Positions 6,995 through 8,769 of a DNA stretch of 8,769 nucleotides are shown here, piece after piece. This stretch comes from JACMMS01 sp043772865 (GTDB lineage: Bacteria > Pseudomonadota > Gammaproteobacteria > Burkholderiales > Methylophilaceae): the NCBI GenBank assembly GCA_043772865.1, contig JAYVFU010000210.1, positions 1 through 8,769 of the forward strand, read 5' to 3'. Position numbers and translations under genes: made by a program. Each line of letters begins with the position of its first letter. The first letter of the stretch is position 1. The notes beneath the pieces were generated by a model. It did no database searches. It saw only the letters and a program-made list of their open reading frames with translations, and had not been told where the DNA came from.

Positions 6995-8284
6995 TTATTT
7001 ATTTTGAAGCCTAAGCGCCATCTCGCGTAAAAATTGCATAGCCACGCTTGGCTCATCTGTTAATAACGTTTCAATTTGCTCTGGATAAATCACTATAATA
7101 TCAGCAGTTTTAGAGCTAATAACTGCATCTGAAACAGTGGGGCTTTTAGTCAGCAGTGCCATCTCACCAAAATAATCACCCGCTTTTAAATGCCGAACCA
7201 CATTATTTTGTTGCACTAAATCGACAGCACCACCTGCAATATAATAAAGCTTATGTTCGGTATTGCCTGTTTCAAATACTATATCTCCAGCCTGTAAGGT
7301 AATGCCGTAACGTTTGACTAAAGTTTCTTTATAAAAAGGAATATTAATCGAGTGACTATCAAATAAGCCTTTAAGTAATAGCATGTCTTTTTTACGTAAA
7401 GTGGCAATTAACTCTGTGCCTAGTAAAAATACCACAAAATTAAAATATAGCCATGTAATGGCGATAAACATGGTTTTCATGCTGCCAAATACCGCGCCAT
7501 AATCTTGGTCAACAGATAAAAATAATCCAAAAGCGGGGCGTACCAGTAGCCATAATAAAGCGGTAAAGAATGAACCCATAATTAGGTGTTGCAAGACCAC
7601 GCGCATGGGGAAAAACAGGCGATAAAATATAGCCATCAATAAAGTGGTAATAACGATTGAGCTAACTGCACCAATCAGCTCCAAGCCCATCGCAGGTAAT
7701 AGTCGCCCTAAAAATAGGATGACTTTTTCAATGGCTAAGCCAGCAAAAGTAAACACAAAGAGTAAAATCAAAATACCCAGCACAGCAAAAATATCTTTAA
7801 ATTTACGTTTGATAAATGATGGTGCTTCAATCAGCGATGAAATGGTGTAAAACGCTGAGCGCATTGCACCCGCTAATGGCGTGACTGTCCAAAGCAGTAA
7901 AAATAAGCCAACAGCGCCCCATGCTGCCTTTTGTCGAGATGCAGCGTACACCTCAGTCATAATGCTGCTACTAAAATCAGGCACTAAGTTTCCCGTTAAA
8001 ATTGCTAGCTTGACAATGGCATAATCAGAAGAAGTGACTAAATGACTTAACAAAAAGAAAATCAGCAATACCATTGGAATAAGAGCAAATAATGCATAAA
8101 ATGAGAGTGATGCTGATAGTCCAAGCAAATTGTGCCGTGAAAAACCTTTAAACGTCTCTTGCAAAACAAACAGTGGCGTTTTATAGCGCTGCTTCGCCAC
8201 AGCCTCAAGCGACGATGCTAATGCCGGATGATTTACAAATTGCTTAATTTGCTGCAATTTTTCTTGATGGCTTTTAAACGACAA
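6995..8284 (-). CDS. YihY/BrkB-family membrane protein fused to a cyclic-nucleotide-binding-like domain
   Basis: A 429-residue two-part protein. Residues about 40-295 are a YihY/BrkB (formerly 'RNase BN-like') module with about six membrane helices (near 54-80, 120-146, 166-190, 205-222, 235-257, 268-292). It carries the family stretches SASLSFYALFALIP at 57-70 and ITWLYFNFVVFLLGTEL at 276-292. Its role is not well defined; members are linked to envelope integrity. Residues about 315-429 are a cytoplasmic cNMP-binding/Crp-type beta barrel: LQAGDIVFETGN at 330-341, LKAGDYFGEMALL at 366-378, and an ending MALRLQ helix. The phosphate-binding cassette keeps Gly and Glu in FGE, but the following SPTVSDAV has Thr where cAMP binders carry Arg, so it may bind another ligand or none. 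The start is TTG at 8284, the first possible after an in-frame TAA; a weak AAAAGG lies 11 bases upstream. The gene follows proline iminopeptidase by 30 bases. Confidence 0.88.
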   Translation of the reverse strand: MSFKSHQEKLQQIKQFVNHPALASSLEAVAKQRYKTPLFVLQETFKGFSRHNLLGLSASLSFYALFALIPMVLLIFFLLSHLVTSSDYAIVKLAILTGNLVPDFSSSIMTEVYAASRQKAAWGAVGLFLLLWTVTPLAGAMRSAFYTISSLIEAPSFIKRKFKDIFAVLGILILLFVFTFAGLAIEKVILFLGRLLPAMGLELIGAVSSIVITTLLMAIFYRLFFPMRVVLQHLIMGSFFTALLWLLVRPAFGLFLSVDQDYGAVFGSMKTMFIAITWLYFNFVVFLLGTELIATLRKKDMLLLKGLFDSHSINIPFYKETLVKRYGITLQAGDIVFETGNTEHKLYYIAGGAVDLVQQNNVVRHLKAGDYFGEMALLTKSPTVSDAVISSKTADIIVIYPEQIETLLTDEPSVAMQFLREMALRLQNK

Positions 8285-8314
8285 AGAGTTGATGACCTTT
8301 TAGTGATTAAAAAA

Positions 8315-8769
8315 TTATAGCAGTTGCTTAAATGTTTCCGTGGCGGCGACTAATGCTGATGTAATACCAGGCTCCATGGCTGAATGTCCTGCGTCTACTA
8401 TCATGTGTAACTCAGCCTGTGGCATCATTAATGAAAGCTCCCAAGCTGTTTGTGGCGGGCATACCATGTCATACCGGCCTTGCACAATCACGGTTGGGAT
8501 GTGCGTTAAGTTGGCAGCCTGTTTCAATAAGGCATCACCATCTACAAAACATGCATGCTTAATATAATGCATTTGTACTCGGGCACGCGCTTGTTCAATT
8601 AAGTTGTCATCTAATGTTGGCGCTGTAGTAACAGTGTTTTTTATTTCTTTAACTTCACTCTCTTTGGGCGGAGTTGGCATTAAACGTAAAATGCTGCCCT
8701 CAAAAGCATTCCAACGTCGGGATGCAGCAACACTTACATTGATGTCATCTGCAAATACCAAGTCATAAT
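8315..8769 (-). CDS. pip: Proline iminopeptidase (alpha/beta hydrolase, S33), C-terminal part; 5' end outside window
   Basis: About 150 C-terminal residues of a protein usually 310-320 long; the frame is open through base 8769. It removes N-terminal proline from peptides in the cytoplasm. Seen are FADDINVSVAASRRWNAFEG, a cap-domain stretch of the family, then VIVQGRYDMVCPPQTAWEL with the catalytic Asp, and DAGHSAMEPG with the catalytic His. The nucleophile motif with its Ser lies outside the window. The helix ARARVQMHYIKHACF matches the family's ALARIENHYF-type segment. A TTG at 8761 could be mistaken for a start, but the family match continues upstream of it (YDLVFADD), so the gene is partial. 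It is the first visible member of the minus-strand run. It probably does general peptide turnover; a link to peptide products of the nearby synthetase is only possible. Confidence 0.92.
   Translation of the reverse strand, partial: YDLVFADDINVSVAASRRWNAFEGSILRLMPTPPKESEVKEIKNTVTTAPTLDDNLIEQARARVQMHYIKHACFVDGDALLKQAANLTHIPTVIVQGRYDMVCPPQTAWELSLMMPQAELHMIVDAGHSAMEPGITSALVAATETFKQLL

Noticed and set aside
6964..7056. Longer N-terminus for the TPR-oxygenase, starting at ATG 7056
   Set aside because: It overlaps the end of the membrane-protein gene by 62 bases, has no ribosome binding site, and the added 31 residues look like an out-of-frame translation of that gene rather than a domain.
8759..8761. 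TTG start giving a complete 148-residue hydrolase
   Set aside because: The match to proline iminopeptidase continues upstream to the window edge, and the catalytic Ser region would be missing; the gene is simply cut by the window.

Overview
The window looks like chromosomal DNA from a Gram-negative bacterium, probably a betaproteobacterium. The Methylophilaceae (Methylotenera-like) are my best guess, from the AT-leaning base use and the style of the proteins; this is inference and not proven by any marker gene. The window is almost fully coding. It holds six protein genes, two of them cut by the window edges, and no intergenic gap exceeds 63 bases. I see no RNA genes, insertion sequences, integrase, CRISPR array or long repeat.

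Left part (1-4095): a large minus-strand gene, still open at base 1, encodes a single-module nonribosomal peptide synthetase of the Pls/PosA type. Its order is adenylation domain, carrier domain, then repeated modules of paired membrane helices and a left-handed beta-helix-like domain, with no ordinary condensation or thioesterase domain. This is the layout of Streptomyces epsilon-poly-L-lysine synthetase. Divergent from it, only 39 bases away by the ATG start, is an Sfp-type phosphopantetheinyl transferase, the enzyme class that arms carrier domains. Together they look like a compact locus for a homo-poly(amino acid) or short isopeptide.

Middle and right part (4108-8769): four minus-strand genes lie head to tail with gaps of 30, 31 and 63 bases and could be one operon. 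In transcription order they are proline iminopeptidase (5' end outside the window), a YihY/BrkB-family membrane protein fused to a cyclic-nucleotide-binding-like domain, a TPR protein with a C-terminal 2OG-Fe(II) oxygenase-like domain, and an EntS-like major facilitator exporter. The exporter gene ends 12 bases from the end of the transferase gene, tail to tail. A 7-bp inverted repeat with a 6-base loop sits just upstream of the exporter start and could be an operator.

A working picture is that the synthetase and transferase make a cationic or other amino-acid polymer. The exporter, the envelope-type membrane protein and the oxygenase may export, tolerate or modify it. Only the synthetase-transferase pairing follows strongly from family knowledge; the roles of the other four genes in such a pathway are speculative.
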